A DNA stretch of 64,000 nucleotides, from assembly GCF_947623445.1 (NCBI RefSeq), contig NC_135240.1, positions 6,758,001 to 6,822,000 of the forward strand, read 5' to 3'. Each line of letters begins with the position of its first letter. Positions within the stretch are counted from its first letter, which is position 1. Source of the DNA: Clavelina lepadiformis (lineage: Eukaryota; Chordata; Ascidiacea; Aplousobranchia; Clavelinidae). Shown piece after piece: positions 1 to 13,400 of the stretch. Below the pieces are notes generated by a model. It made no database searches and was not told the DNA's origin. It worked only from the letters and a program-made list of their open reading frames with translations. The translations under genes were made by a program, and so were the position numbers.

Positions 1-3000
1 AAATGTTATTTTTGTCAATTTGGAGAGTTTCCAAATCGATGGAGAAACAAAATCGAATTACTTCTGACTGCAGCATACCATGCAGGAAACTACACAAAGT
101 TAACTGGAGAAGTTCTTCGGGAATCCAAGGTCAACTGTTTATTAAGTTTTATTTTTAATATTTTTGAGTTGTACAGAGATAGGCGAAGAGAATAAGAACC
201 TTCGTAACATGCGTTTGTCTGCCACAAAACTTATTTTTTTTAAAAAAAACTGCAATGCACAAAAATCACAAATGACACCAAAAGGGAAGAAGCCTAAAGT
301 GTGGGAAAAGCGTTCCTCATATACCTGCCTATGGTTATCCAATCAAGTAACACACAAGTCTTTTCACTACTGTTTAAGTATTGGTTAACAATACAACATA
401 ATCCACTATTGTTACGAAATAAAACGCGTATTGTGACGCTTTGATTGACAGGATATTGTTCATGAAAAGTGGAAGTTGTATTTTCCTGCTGCGAGAAAAG
501 TGAAGCCTGTATTCTAAAACGTTTGGTGGTCTTGTGGCTAACCTAACAGTACTCACAGGCGATTTACGCAACTCAAATCCTCACTACGATTGGTGCAATT
601 GAATTGCTTATTTAACCAGCGCGGTAAACAAAAAACAGCAAAAACAGATTTGTGATGCCAGTTTAGCCGTGGCCAAGTCTTGTCCGTGTAAAAATCTGGG
701 TCGACAATCAATCCTCGATGAGTTGTTTATGAACGAACTTCTACCGGCTAATTCCTATTGCATGGCGTTGTTTTCAAAGCGTGGCTTTTCTCTCATTTGG
801 CTTTAGATTTAACGGACGGAATTAGCGGTTTTCGGAAGAAGTTTAGCTTTATGTGATCTCGACCCATGTCATTGGATGCACTATTTTTAGCTGTTGTAAT
901 CCAGTACGATTAAGACCTTTTTCTACATTAAGGAATTTTTTCTTTGAATTGGAGAGATTTTGAGCAAAATCGGGCTTTCTCGTGACACATGAAATACTTT
1001 GTAGTAACGTATCTACAGTATATGGGTACGTGTGAATGAGACATCAATGGAATGTATTTAATTTGGTTTATTAAATGACAACTATTTATTCTTCAAGGTT
1101 TTTCGCTTTTTTCCCGAAGTTAAGCGAGATGTATCGACAATTTACTCGAAATTAAGTTAAGGCTTAAGCCAATTCAATAATTCGTTTTCCGTCTGGCTAC
1201 TGAGACTTAACCGTACAAATGTTGCACTTTGAAAGAGAAAAACTTTATTGAGAAGTTATAAAACCGACAACACAGTTCTTAAAAGAGTAAATTAAATAAG
1301 GCAATCACATGGGCCAAGTTGGGAGAAATTTAAGTGCAAAAACATGTTGGTGGTTTTTTGCTCGATTCGTTTTTGTCCAACTTGGACACAAAAACGACCT
1401 TATCTTTACAACAAAACTTTGTAATTGTCTAATCTAGAACAAAAAAACGTCCCGTCACGTGAGATTGCGTAATTCTCTTGCATAATAAATGGCACGATTT
1501 TAGTTTCTTGACGCATGCATAATTGAAAACATCAAGTATATCGCCATGTTTCAAGTTTACAAATTACAACAGGGCTCCTTAAACGTGACAACTTGTTTAA
1601 ATTAAATGGACAAGAGAATGTCCCACAAAATTATATTTTTAGATTTGGGTGAAATTTTGTCATGTTTGATGATTTTGTATAGCAAATTGTGTAAGAATTA
1701 TTACACAATATAGTGTACATATATATATGTACATGTATGTATGCATTTGTGTCTACTATAATAGTAAAATGTTTTTCAATGACAGCATACCAGCCAAAAA
1801 TAACCCAGTCTAAAATTCGTTTTGGTTAAATTTGAACAAACTATAGTGGAAAAAACCCTTCGCGTGATACTACTGGTATGTACATAAGCATATGTCAACT
1901 TTGGTTGAGTTATAAGTCACTTTTTATTTCCTCTATGCCAACATGTGACTAAAGCCATCTGGGTTTTATGCACGGATATAGGATATAGCGCGAACGATTT
2001 TGCTGAGACTATTTTCCCTTCGTGTTCCAGTTCGTCTTTATTGTTCCCCGGTCGCTTTTCCTTTATCATATGGTCGTATCCTATTTAATTACGTTACAAT
2101 AGATACGATTGTGACGGTATAATGGCGCGCCGTTGCGATATGATATAGATTAACAAACTGGAAGGAAACTTACTTTCCTATACAAGCTTCTAATAATCTA
2201 AAACATGGTTTTACGCCTGGTCTGTTGGCCGAGTTTTACCCGAACTAGCTTACCAAGGGTTTGTAACTGGATTCCCTGTATGCACTCTTCGCTTGCAGCT
2301 GGGGTCGGGCAGAAAGTTCATAATCATAACGATTCAATCCCTTCTCTTCCATAACTGGTGTCGATCCTATAATAACTGTCTTTATTTATCTTTGTGGTTT
2401 ATGGGGGAAGGCGTCGGAAATCTTTCTATTATTTAAAAATATTTTTGAGTTTAACCGAAAACTAACTTGTCTTAAAACAAAGGATATATAAAGTTTACGT
2501 ATAGGTTCTAATAATTAACTTTATATGCGTAAAGGATGACCTTTTAAGACGGTTTTGGGATTAACAAAATCAAGTTATTGATTTTTCAGTGGGAAAAAAT
2601 CCAAATCTTGATACAAATTGCTCGCGACAAACACAGCATTAATTTATTAGTCAAGGATTATTCCATTAATATTTGATGCGGTAGTTAAGATTAAATGGTT
2701 TAAAACGTTATTTTTTCGAACCAGATTACGTCTGTGTGACACCAGGGCTCAAAGTGATGTTATTTATTACAAATTTAAAATAGGCCGCATGATAAGAAAC
2801 AAATATCGAGGAGCCATGTGCGCTCTGCTAGCCGTGTTTGCTCTTTATACAGCGCATTTATAAATCATTTAGATTCGGACAAGACCTTGGGAAAGATTTG
2901 GGGCGGAAAAGAGCGTCAGTCTCTTAAAAAGGCTGAGAAACGGGACACCCAAGCGATGGTTTTGTGGCCTCCAGTTTACTGTCGTTTTCTTAATAAAGCG

Positions 3001-6000
3001 TTGCTGCCTTCATCTGAGAGGCTTTGATGTTTAGGACAGGCCCACAACGATTTTTCCTGTTATTCCGACGGAAAAACGGGAAAAAGAAAGTGGAAACGCA
3101 TAAATTATTGAACTTTGCTTCATAATGAACCAAACTTGAAGTAATTTGATTTTGCCGGATCGCTGTCATTTGTGACGCAACATTAAAGCTTCTATTACGC
3201 AACTAAAAAAAGCACTCTTTCAATGTGACTTAGTCGTTCAGTTTGTGAATTTGACACTTTTTCAGCTCCCCTGAGATTTGAACCTGCTAAATCACCGATG
3301 CGTGAACGTCACGTGACGCCTGCCAACTGTCATTTTTTCTCCAGGGACAATAGTGACGCGCAAGTATTGCGAAGTTGCATGTCTTCATAAGAGCGATATG
3401 TTTTTATGGCTTTTCACTGAGTTTTAACGTTAATGGAACTGCATTGATTAAAATCATTCAAATGAAATCTCACAGCGTATTATAGTCGACCGGTTTCTAG
3501 TTTTTCTTCATACGACACCTAGATCGGTGACGCATGTTATGTACACGAGGGATATGTCCTGAAACAAAAAACGGTTAAAACGCGCTACATCCCACCTTTC
3601 TTAAAATAGTTGCGTTATTTATAGTTACTATAAGTACTATGCCCACAAAATACTTTAATATTAAGTACTTGAAACCTAGTCGTCTGCTTTTCGTGGTTTA
3701 CCATCACTTGTGTTGCTCTTTAGTCGCCCGGGACGTCCCCCGAAACGATACCCAGTCTTGCCGCCCTCCAATGACATGATGTCACATCATTCCAGCCTAA
3801 GAGGGGGAAACGTAAGCGAAATGTTTCTAAGTTTTTTATAAAAATCTTTACATTTTTGTTTTGTTTCATAAGTTTTGATTTGATTCACTCAAATTCTTCG
3901 AAGTTCATTTGAAACAAAATTTGAAGTTTGGTTTGGCGAGAAGTGTCCAACTTTTCAAAACATGTTTCTCTTTCAGACATTGCTTAATCAAACTGATCTC
4001 TCTGCTTTTCACAAACGAATTCGTCTTAGTCAAAGCCTCGATCAGAGTCACGAAAGAAGAGGTAATTTCTTATGATACATATCTGAATTATTTAAATAAA
4101 CATGAGATATCTTTACTGTAGTTCAAGTGTTTAAGATGGGTTCCAAAAAAAAGTAGACCGTAAAATTGCAATGGTTATAAAATTTATGATCACGGGTAGA
4201 AAATGTCGTCGAATCGCGGAGTAAAATTTTCTCCACCTGGCTAAAACAGAATTTTTCGTGGCCGATTACTGCGACAACACTACGCTGTAAAGGTATAAGG
4301 CTTGGGTCTGTCGTTGTGGGACCGATTAACGCTTTAAAATCTGTTAAGATTATCTGCCCAGGAGAAAGGTATTCTAATGCGTTTTTAATTGCCGTATTTT
4401 GAAAACGCGATGCTTTGGACAACAGCACCAAATTCTTATCAAAAACAAATTCCTGTTAGAGTGAAACTTTACAACATTGTTTGAATATTGCCATTGCAGT
4501 TCGGTTGGCGGCGCAAGTTTATTGTCGCCAGTTAATAGCGCTCAGTTATGGACAAACATACAGTGCTTTGTCGCGATTGAAAAAGTGGTAACCACGTTGC
4601 CAAAACAAGCTCTTGCTTGCGCGTAAGCAGCTATTTAGACAATAAGTTACAGATAAACTTTTATCAGCGACGGATAAAAGTAGTCAGCAAATATAAACTT
4701 CTCTCGCGATAACAATACCTTAATGTATAACAAATTGAAGTCTCGAATCGTAAACACACTCGATTGTAATCCAACCTGTTGACCTTACTAACCCGCGACG
4801 GGCCCATTAATTCAATCGCTTGTTTGATTTTCGATAAATTTTTACCGATAAACGCGCCCCGCGCTGAGAAATGATAAACGATTTGGACAAATAGTCGCAG
4901 CTAGTCTGCTGATTAGTGATTTAATATTTTATTTGATTTCATCTAACTAAATGATAAAAGCTTACTCTGGCTTGATTACAGCCTATTTGCCAAACAGTTT
5001 AAATTGAGAGACTGAAGCGGTTTTTTACGAGATTGTGATGTCACACAGGTCATTAATCACATAACAAAGATTGGATTTTAGACCTATTTAATGTAATAAA
5101 AACTGCTTTGCTACACCACGCTTGCTAGCGTTTTTTAAGGCGTATTTATGATGGTGTCACAATGTTTATTGAAGTAATTCGGAAACTAAGCAAACTGCTA
5201 TTGACAATAGCGACTGTGATTTGCTCATTTTATGAGCGTCTTTGCTCGTAAAATTTTTGCCCAATCGTCTCTTCTTCCGGCGGCAAATCATCTTTTGAAA
5301 CTGTTGTTGGGATTTGTTCTCAGACAAACAACAAGTGTGAACCATATGACCGTGTGCGATACAACACTCTGTTTAACTCTAGAAAAGTTTTATAATTCTA
5401 TAAGTGGATTACAGTTCTCTGTCTCAACTGTAATAGACTTGTCAGATTTTTTTGAAAACAAAACGTTTGATTTTTATGGACCGGGCTTGTTCAATCACTT
5501 TCTTTGTCATCGTTTTACGCTTCGTTGAACACCAATGGAGCGAATGCAATTGGCTTTGATTTCATCCGAGGTCAAATAAAGGCCACGAAGTATTTCTTAA
5601 CAATTCGAACAATTGCATTGTAGATTGTTGCATAACCATGAACAACATTATTACAAAGCGTGATGCCTGTTTCATGCGCATTGTCGCGTCACTATTGGCA
5701 TTGTGGTGTAACAATGTTCTAATTTCTTTGATTCGTCTTGATGAAAGTATCGTGTGTGAGATTACGTCTGTTCGTATTACGAGAAATGGAAAAAATTGCT
5801 CGTTTTAATGCGAAAATGTGATATCATTTTTATCAAAAATACCAGTAACCTTTGATGAAATATGATGAAATTGCACAAAATCACGACCCACATGACATTG
5901 TCACCGGTGTTTTATTGCAATTTTATCAGAGCGGTCATGCTGAAACTATCACCGCGTCTGGCTTAGCAATGTTACCATTTAACTCTTATAGTGTTCGTTA

Positions 6001-7447
6001 CAAGTGTTAGTGATGTTTCATACTGGGATTGGATATTTTATCAGTTACTTTAGAGTTGTTTAGTTATTTTGTGAGGTTTCCTGAAAGTACTGCTAGTTTC
6101 TGAATTTGCTATTAATCCACAAACCGCCCAGTCAGGATAAATAATAGGTGCATTCATAAAATCATTTGTTGGTAAGGTGGCTACTTATCCGTAGATTTTA
6201 TCTCGTAAAATTCGCTCCCCAGAAAAGCAAATTTACACAAAACCCCAAGATAATGCTGGTTGTGTGCGACATGGTAACAATTACATGGCAAATGCCACGT
6301 TAAGTTCTTGCTGTTTAAGCGCCTTTACTGACATACGCCATATTTATCTGATAACTCTGCTAAGGTAATCAGCTTTCAAGTTAATGCTCGTTCAGTACAG
6401 TGTCATCCATTTTGTATAAGGGCTGACAAAGGTTTTTTGAATTAACTTTTTTTTTAATTTGGTATTCATGTCGTATTTTTTTTCACATTGGTTGCGCAAC
6501 CACCTATTATTATTTTAGCTAATCGTTAAAAACGTTTTCTTTGAAATTTTGTCAAAAATCCAAAAGTTTTTAGAAAAGTTCGTGCAAACATAAAAGGGTG
6601 AACGACTTTAAACCTTTTTTCTCATTTCTTTTAACTCAACTTATATTTAAAAACTTAAAATGTCGCAATCGCGTTGCCAACATCTCCTTGGAAATTCTGA
6701 AATTTGCATCAAATTTCGTGGAGTGAATAATTCGTGATTCTATTCGATTATTTCCTGTTCCATGCCTAAAGAAAAGCACACATAGATGAGTAATACAGTT
6801 GTGCGTATTAATAGCGATTTCAGACCAAATTGTGAACCCAAAGCCGTCCTTTTCTCTGTCTCTGTCGTGCAACCCTTTGTTGTCTTTTTATGATTTCGTG
6901 TTTTTGTTCAGGACGTTTCGAGCCAACTGCGTTTGTTCCATTTCCTTTGCTCGCTGTTTTTTTAATTTCTTTTCCTATTTTTTCTGCGACATTGTTTTCC
7001 TGAAAAAAAGAGAATTTTTTGCATGTTGGGTTATTGCATATTTGCCGGATATCTTAAACTCAGCTTGCTTTGAAAAAGTTATACCTTTCGTTTGGCAAAG
7101 AAGAAACTGGCAAATAGTGGCATAAAAGTTTGTCTTATTTTTAACTTGGTTTAAAACTATGAAGATTTTTATAAAGTATAACTTAATGCAGACAAACGAA
7201 GCTGTGGCATCAAATAACACGATTTTAATTAGATTCAGTTATGACAACTTAAACGCCGCCAATGTTTAAGGAAAATATCCAACTTTTATACTGATGTCAT
7301 CAGCCCTAAATGACTTAGCTGTAAACCAGCTACCGCATAAGCTTTTCAACCCACACCTTTTAAATATTGACGTAATAGAGGCGTCTTATTACGTTATAAA
7401 CGGTATAAAGCATTATCATTATTGAAGAAATGTGATGTTGTTTACAG
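1..7447. other. Long non-coding stretch, probable intron upstream of the first visible dachshund exon
   Basis: I see no supportable gene here. The open frames are short (under about 110 codons), lack family similarity and show no convincing exon pattern. The dachshund exons downstream begin in the middle of the protein, so the DD1 (Ski/Sno/Dac) exons should lie upstream of the window or, less likely, hidden here. The first 130 bases are open in frame 1 and end near a possible but weak donor (AAG|GTCAAC). I could not match that peptide to the DD1 domain or any other family. An AT-rich, partly palindromic run (ACATATATATATGTACATGT) lies around 1717-1740. Confidence 0.5.
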
Positions 7448-10400
7448 CGAGCAGTAGCCCAGTAAAGGAGAATGAGAAAAATCACTGCGGCGTTCCAGGT
7501 CTTTCCACCGCCGATCTTCACAACAACACTACAGCAAATCTCGCGTATTTGCAGGTATCATGCCATTATCCGTCTAATCTATGATGTATCTATATAGGCA
7601 GATTAGCAGGTATTGGCACTTATATAACTCTTGCCACGATTTCACACGCTGCCGTACGTAAAAACTCATGCATTTATTTCAACATCAGTTGACTTACCAT
7701 TTGCGTGTATAGCAGGCTTTGAGGCAACAGTACCAGCAGGCTGCAGGACTTCACAACGGGCTTGATGCACAGCAAATCAATCCGGCTCTCGCTCCGTTCA
7801 TGATGATGTCACATCCCGGTATTTTCTCACCTGGTATTCCACCAACATCAATGGCAATGCCGTTGATCAATCACATCAACCAGGTAAGATCGATAGAGAC
7901 ATCACCAGTAGTTTAATACTCGATCGATTGTTGATACAAAGCGAAATATAGACCGATTTGCGTCTTCCGTCATCATCGAAGTATGAAGTTTGTGCAGTAA
8001 AAAGTGTTCGGTTTGTTATACTTAGTGAGCTTCAAACCTTGGAGTGTTAGATACTTATTCGGCTGTGTTCTGAATTTGAATTCTTGCAATTTCTTTCAGT
8101 TGGCGCAAAATCACGCAGCCTCCGGAGCTATGACGTCAGCGGCGGCTGCTGCTGTTGCTCAGATAGCCGCCAGTGGCGCACCTCTGCAGTCGGACTCCGC
8201 CCAGTCGTCTTCGCCGGTTGGTTTTTATTGTTTGAAGTGAAACTTATTTTGCCGACGCGTTTGAAAGTTTAACGTTGCTGAAGATTAAAGATTGTCACAA
8301 TCGGGGTTTGCTTGTAATAGTCCGTTGCTGTTTTTCCTCGTAGTTTAGCGTCCGTCCGAATGCAAATAATTTGAGGAAATCATACATTGAAGCATTAATA
8401 GACGAGTTAGTTCCACAAAATCGCAAACTAAGCATATTTATTATTGTTGCATCGCAGACGGGAAGAAGATCACATTCACCACGCATTGAAAAGGACTCGG
8501 ACGCGGAAGAAAACCACGCGCCCAGGTTGATAAAGTTTTCAGTTTACGTTTTGTCCGAAGCGTTTATACTCTCTCTATTCTTGTTTTCATATCTGACCCC
8601 ACTATTTTTCATCGCGTTTTAGAAACTACGGCAACACGATCGGACTTAGCAACGGTGTGGGTAGCGATGGAAGGACCTCACCTGCCAGCAGCCTCGGCTC
8701 AATGCATGGAAGTGGAACTGGCCACGCTGGAGAAGGAAATGACAGAGCGCACGGATACGAAAATTCCCTTCAAACTTCGCTGGGTAAGTCAGTCAGATGT
8801 TTTCGGGAGAAGCTTTTTTGTTTTCAATTTAGAAAAAATAACTTTAAGTTTAGAAGAAAAACTTCCGCCGTGTTTCCTTGAACGTAAAAGTTCACTCGTA
8901 GGTCGTACTCTCAAGAAGGTGACATTTTGCGGCGTGAAAATTTTCTTTTTCTCGCCCAAATCAAAACATTCCCTTTTGTGTCACGACCGATAGTTCAGCC
9001 TCGTTTTTACTTTGATATCGCTATCGCTTTGTGACGTCACCATCTTGCTTATCCAAGGAATGCGTGCGATGAAAGAAATCTTGCATTGGTCTTGTTGTAT
9101 CTCGAAAGGTTTGGGGAGTTCAGAGTGGCAGAACCCACTTTACACTTGTCAAAACGAGATAATGGTCTCATCGAATACGCAAAAGAATTTAATTAAATCA
9201 ATGATCGACTCCTATAGAAAATTGAGACCATTTTGAAAAAGATCTTTGTCGGATTGTAAATTAGACGCCTATTTGTTTTTGCAAAAAACCGAGCCTTCGA
9301 AATACGGCCATAACAAACGCTTTTTATACAGATAAACAGCATCTTAAACCTAGTATTTACGTGTTTATTTAATAAGTCATGGAAAAGGCGTTTTTTTCTT
9401 GGAATCGGCTTAATATCCAAATCCCAGTGGTCGCACTGAGTCTAAGGAGTGTTTATTGACATCAAACCACACTTGTAACCATCTTGATAATTGAATTCTG
9501 AGATAACCCATGACAGCGTTGTTGACTAATTACCTTCAAAATCTTCGCAATTTTGAAAACTTTTCGAACCTAAACGCGAATTCCGGTTCTTGAAACTAAT
9601 TATGACGTCATATACAGGTATTGTGGAGTCATATTTGTGAATTGTGTTGCCTTTTGCGAACAGCCAGAGCACTTGGATTTTGATAAACATTTCTTGGTTA
9701 TGAGCAAGGAATTAAGTTATAATAACGTCCGTAGTGGTAACGTAAAGCTCTTTGAACATGACCGCTTCTTTGCCTGACTCCACCCGGTATCGTATTTGTT
9801 GTGGTTATTAACAAGATACAGTCAGTGTAGAGATTTGTTTGGGCACAGCAAAGTGCTACCGGTTAAAGAATTTAAGTTAAAATCGGCCATTTTGTAAAAC
9901 GTCCTTCTATCGTCTGCGTACGGTTACGTTTTATTCGATAATACCAGAAGCAGATAAAAAGTGAAATATGAAAACAATACGGTCAGAGCAGCAGCCAGAG
10001 TTAGGTATTTCCTTTTATTTTTCCTTCCTGGAACGTGCCTAAAAAAGTTCCATATTGCATTGTCTTGCGAAGGAACTAGAATACCGCCAATTTCGATATC
10101 AACATATTTGCTTGCATTCGCATTTTGCCTTTCAACCAGAAATCCCCCAGTTGGACTTAGGCGTTTCCTTTGTATGCAGAAACGTGAGCTCTGCTATTTT
10201 GAAGAATAGTTAGGGCCCGCGTAAAAGGTTGTTTTCCATTCGCACTGGAGCTGATTCAATAAGCGTTTTCTTTGCAAATTACCGTCAGCGCAAATTGAAT
10301 ATCATCACCTTTATTTTTACCTCTTGTTTAAAGGGAGATCTACCAGTTTCAAAAATGTGATTTACGGAAATTCCTGTAAGTGACACTTACCTATGCACAC

Positions 10401-13400
10401 GTGCTATGATATTTCTATTATGTCGCCATATTTATCATCCGGTTTCGTACATTGTCCTCAGTTAGTCTCCTTGCAGCAGCAGGAAGTTTGGTTTTGAAAA
10501 ACAACGATTGCGTAACTACATTCTCATTTTGTGAACAGCACAACACGGCAACATGCTCGTTGCTGTTCAGTTAAAAGCAAAACGTTTCAGTCAATTATCA
10601 TTCTTTTTTGGATCAGCGCTCTTTTTTTAGAAAAAGACGCTTTTCACGTTGAAACGGTATGAAAAACGTCCACCTAACAACAAATATACCTTTTTTGTTT
10701 GATGACGTAATCCTTTTGCCATAATCACGTGGCGTAAATAATTGTGATCACGTGGCGGTTACGGCTGATTGAACGCAGTTTCCAAACGTTCAGTAAAACA
10801 TATGTTTCAGGCCTATGTTGACTTAACTGATTACTTCTCTTGGCTTGAGCAATAGTCACTTAGAAGTAGGGTATTAACGCGTTTCATGTTGGTTTCCTTG
10901 TTCGAATTCTTCTTCCTTTTTATTAACCGTTGCCGAAACTGTTGTCTTTGGACCAACTACAAAAGGACCGTACTGGGAGTCGGTTCTAAATACCAGACAT
11001 TTCTTTTCTAATCAAAAACTTGCCGAGATTTTTTCCTTTTGTTCTATTCAGGGGTACAATTGTTCGATTTAGTCAAGTTATATTTACGTCATAGCCTTTG
11101 TTACGTCATAGTCAATGTTACGAGTCTTGTTAAGCGGGGTCACCAAAATATTTAGTTTGATGAAACAGCTGTAATGTTAACTGCGTGGATAAGCATCTTT
11201 TTTGATGTTTTGATTTTTAGACTGTTGCTGATATTATTATACTTTCAATGCAGAAGAGACATGAAATTTTAGGCTTTTAAACATCTAATACACTTTATTT
11301 GTTATTTGAAAGAAAGAATGTTATCTGTTGTGGGAAATAGAGATATATATTCTTCAAATATTTTTACCAAAACTAATCCAATATTCCTTTCTCAGGCGGC
11401 AAAGTCACTGATCTGTCCAAAGTAGTCAATCAGCTAGCTAAAGCTTCCAAGCTGGCGCCATCTAACGACAACCAAATAAAATCTTTGGAGACTTCCACCA
11501 ACGTGTCTTCGATGCAAACCTTATTGACCAACATCCAAGGACTTTTAAAAGTGGCAGCAGACAACGCAAGCCTGCAGGAAAAGCACGCATCAATTGAAAT
11601 AGGTTTGATGAAGACTTCTTATGTACTTTGTGAAACCATCTGCTCTATAATGTTGGTTGATTGGTCTGATTAAAGTCGCCGCAGTGTTCTCTTTCGTTTT
11701 GTGTTTGTGGTAGTGTTGCACTTGTGGTCTTTTGACTAATATAAAGCTTACTTTTTTTGTTTCTTTGGATGTTCTTTCGCGTTGTCGCCATTTAAGGCGG
11801 AATTTACAATTTAATTCATCACATTGCTTTCACAGCTGAGTTGAAGTTGAAGCTGACGCAGGAACGACAACTTCGGGAAAACTTCGAACAAAAGTTGTTG
11901 GAATTCGAAAAAGAAAAAGGTGAGAGAGTTAAGCAGGTCAAGAAATGATTATCTGCAAAACAAAAACGGATTTTAAGTCTGTAACTGGGTTTAAGGCGTC
12001 CGTTCTTGCTAGGCCGATTCGAACGGCAAAGCGAAACAAAGCAAAGCGAACAACCCAGTAAAATCTGAACAAAACGTAAGTGTTAGGTCATTGATAATTC
12101 TGTCACAATTCGACTAAGCTTCTTTCAATTTTCAACCAAAAACGGTGCGAATAAGAAGACATAGAACGACTGCCAGCCCTTCACACGTTTTTACTTGTGT
12201 GCATGTAGAAGTCTTGTGAAAATTCATCCCTTTTTTAAATCTCATTTTCTTGCCTTTCATTGTTGGTGGTCGAGTGGATTCGCAAAACTTAAATCGGAAA
12301 AGTTTTTATTTGCTTTTGTCGTTGAAATCGTAACGGTCTATTTCATTCTGGCGTCCCGCTCACTATTGTCACGTCACAATGCCCTACATCATATTGTAGA
12401 TGACAACTCGCGAAGTCGTAAATTTCTTCCAACCCCAATCGAAATAAGATAAACAAAACAAAAACTTGTGCCAGTGCTATATTATCTACATGTCTCAGAA
12501 TGATAAAGTGTTGAAATTCGTGCATTTTTTCTTCTGAGGATTTGAATAATTACTTTAAGTCCATTTCGACCGCAATGAAGCGTGTCTTGAGGTAATTCAA
12601 CGTCAGGGAAAACGTCTTGGCAGATTGGCGAAAAGTTCTCAAAAGGAAAAATAAATACTAATCATTTTTCCTCAATGCGATTCAAATGTCATTCGGGTGA
12701 TGATTGTGCGTGACCACGTTGTAATCTTCGCTCGTAATTCCACAACTTTTTCTTCGAAATTGACTTTTGTATACATCTGGTGATCGACGTTTTTGCCCGT
12801 TTTTTTACCACATCACCAGATTTTATGTATTCAGCTTAACAAACATCAACATACTGTGGCGCTACATTACAAATAAATAATTATCATAAATTGAATATTA
12901 AACCATGCTTGGAGGCGTATTATCAGTTGCATATATCGAGGTCTGACACATGTACGCGTTAATTAACAAGGTGAAGTCACCCTTAAGGCAAATCGTCGAA
13001 TTGTGTTTGTTTGGGCTGTACCTTGTCACCAAACGAAACGAACTATTTTATCGCATTGTTACAGGACAATTGATTGTCTGTTGCCGTGTGCTTATGACTC
13101 ATACACGAGAATTGTTAAATAAATAATGGTCTGTTCGGGTCAAGGTCACAAATATACGGGGTTTGAAATGTCACTTGGTTTGACTAATATGCGGGCAATA
13201 AATAGGCACGTCGAGATGTGTCCATTTCTCCTGCATATTTCTCAGATAAACAACGCTGTTCCGCAAGCAATCACAAAAGCGTGACTAGGCTTAAAATCAA
13301 GCCTGTTCGAGATGGATATCTAAATGTTCGCATTTTTCCGTAATCTCGACCAAAATTCTTTTTCTCCCATATTTCTGTAGCTGGTGGCATTAATTAGAAC

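Noticed and set aside
1-180. Open frame at the left edge with CYFCQFGEFPNRWRNK, possibly the end of a dachshund exon
   Set aside because: It does not match the DD1 domain or a following linker and the possible donor is weak. No family was recognised.
1717-1745. TATATATA palindrome as a possible origin or regulatory site
   Set aside because: Simple AT/TA microsatellite; nothing else supports a function.
4123-4431. 102-codon - strand frame
   Set aside because: No family similarity and no exon context; such lengths are expected by chance in this amount of sequence.
5232-5528. 98-codon + strand frame
   Set aside because: No family, no splice context, and composition like the surrounding non-coding DNA.
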